A stretch of DNA of 64,000 nt from Kaistia sp. 32K (lineage in GTDB: Bacteria > Pseudomonadota > Alphaproteobacteria > Rhizobiales > Kaistiaceae). The position numbers and the translations under genes were made by a program. Below, piece after piece: positions 63,293 through 64,000 of the stretch. The DNA is taken from assembly GCF_016629525.1 (NCBI RefSeq), contig NZ_AP024269.1:3658001-3722000 (forward strand), written 5' to 3'. Under the pieces are notes generated by a model that ran no database searches, had not been told where the DNA came from, and saw only the letters and a list, made by a program, of their open reading frames with translations. The first letter of the stretch is position 1. Each line of letters begins with the position of its first letter.

Positions 63293-64000
63293 TCAGCGGC
63301 GATAGACGGCGGGGCCCGCGATTCCAACCACCAGCAGGCCGACGGCGATGGCGACGAAGCCGGCTCCGATGCTCAGGTGCTGGGCAACGAAGCCGATCGC
63401 CGCCGGTCCGAGCAGGATGCCGGCATAGCCGAGCGTCGTGATCGCCGCGACGGCCAGGCTCGCCGGCATGCTGGTCTGCCTGCCGGCGGCGGTGAAGAGA
63501 ACCGGCACGATGTTGGAGGCGCCGAGCCCGACGAGCAGGAAGCCGGCCAACGCGATGGTCGCGCTGGGGGCGAAGACCGCGATCAGGAACCCGGCCGCGC
63601 TCAGTATGCCGCCCGCGACCAGAATCACCGTGCCGCCGACCGCCCGGACGATCCGGTCTCCGGTCAGCCTTCCAAGCGTCATCGCGACCGCGAACATCGT
63701 GTAGCCGAATCCGGCATGGCTGGGTTCGACGGACTGGCTCGAGATCAGGAACAGCGCGCTCCAGTCAAGGACGGCGCCTTCGGCCAGGAAGACGATGAAG
63801 CAGAGCGCGCCGATGAAGATGACGATGCCGCGCGGCAGCACAAACAGCGGCGTGCCGGCAGCTTCCCGGTTGCCATAGGGAAGAAGACCCGAATAGGCCG
63901 AGATCACCAGGATGATCAGCAGGGCGCCGATCATCAAGGTGACCGAGAGCGGCGCCAGGCCCGTGCCGAGAAGGAGGCTGACGCCGCCCGCTCCCAGCAT
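63293..64000 (-). CDS. MFS transporter, truncated by window edge
   Basis: The last 235 residues, seven helices, of a major facilitator. It contains FAVAMTLGRLTGDRIVRAVGG (conserved loop) and GLGASNIVPVLFTAAGRQ in the last third. The N-terminal part lies beyond 64000. Such YbjJ-type proteins export sugars or drugs; substrate unknown. Confidence 0.8.
   Translation of the reverse strand: MLGAGGVSLLLGTGLAPLSVTLMIGALLIILVISAYSGLLPYGNREAAGTPLFVLPRGIVIFIGALCFIVFLAEGAVLDWSALFLISSQSVEPSHAGFGYTMFAVAMTLGRLTGDRIVRAVGGTVILVAGGILSAAGFLIAVFAPSATIALAGFLLVGLGASNIVPVLFTAAGRQTSMPASLAVAAITTLGYAGILLGPAAIGFVAQHLSIGAGFVAIAVGLLVVGIAGPAVYRR

Noticed and set aside
1..64000. Insertion sequences, prophage or integrase genes
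   Set aside because: No transposase, recombinase or phage protein was recognised on either strand; only small palindromic repeats are seen.

Overview
The window is high-GC DNA from an alphaproteobacterium, most likely Hyphomicrobiales (Rhizobiales). The support is a NikKMLQO-type nickel importer, a CtrA box (TTAA-N7-TTAAC), three promoters matching the general-stress sigma factor EcfG (GGAAC-N16/17-CGTT), and the typical intergenic palindromes of that order. No genus is claimed. Genes are tightly packed with many ATGA overlaps. No transposase, integrase, rRNA or CRISPR array is visible.

Layout. 0-2.3 kb: end of a D-erythronate (tetronate) catabolic operon, denD plus two short-chain dehydrogenases. 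2.3-5 kb: secreted trypsin-like protease and an LhgO-like flavoenzyme. 5.1-5.2 kb: half of a palindromic repeat next to a 3' fragment of tRNA-Pro. 5.2-24.7 kb: a urea and nickel region. It holds ureG-ureE divergent from ureDABC, a urea channel, an L,D-transpeptidase, an eight-gene Mrp-like cation/proton antiporter operon whose last gene is ureF, nikR, a DUF1576 membrane protein, and the nikKMLQO importer behind a good NikR operator. 25-28.2 kb: autotransporter with a CtrA box upstream. 28.4-32.1 kb: a general-stress locus (receiver-only regulator, HWE-type histidine kinase, PRC-barrel protein, two membrane proteins) with three EcfG-type promoters. 32.2-40 kb: BisC-like molybdoenzyme, an SDR, a repeat-filled gap, GMC oxidoreductase, HAD phosphatase and MliC-like lysozyme inhibitor. 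40.2-47.5 kb: a creatinase-fold (metal-free M24) hydrolase, PhzF protein, monomeric-sarcosine-oxidase-like flavoenzyme and a Pot-type ABC importer. 47.7-55.8 kb: one operon joining mtnD, an FGGY rhamnulokinase-like kinase, a ribose/rhamnose-type ABC importer, mtnB and mtnC. 56.1-59.8 kb: three glycosyltransferases, one a GT32-GT62 fusion. 59.9-64 kb: LysR/MFS pair, a P-loop kinase, a small membrane peptide and a truncated MFS gene.

How it fits together. NikKMLQO brings in nickel under NikR. UreE, UreG, UreD and UreF insert it into UreABC. The urea channel supplies substrate, and the antiporter encoded with ureF could counter the alkalinity of ureolysis (inference). The most novel-looking unit is the mtnD-kinase-transporter-mtnB-mtnC operon. 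It reads as an import and catabolic route for a 5-methylthio or 5-deoxy ketose: a RhaSTPQ-K-like transporter and C1 kinase feed the lower half of the methionine salvage pathway, without MtnK or MtnA. This is inferred from gene content and is not a known assignment.
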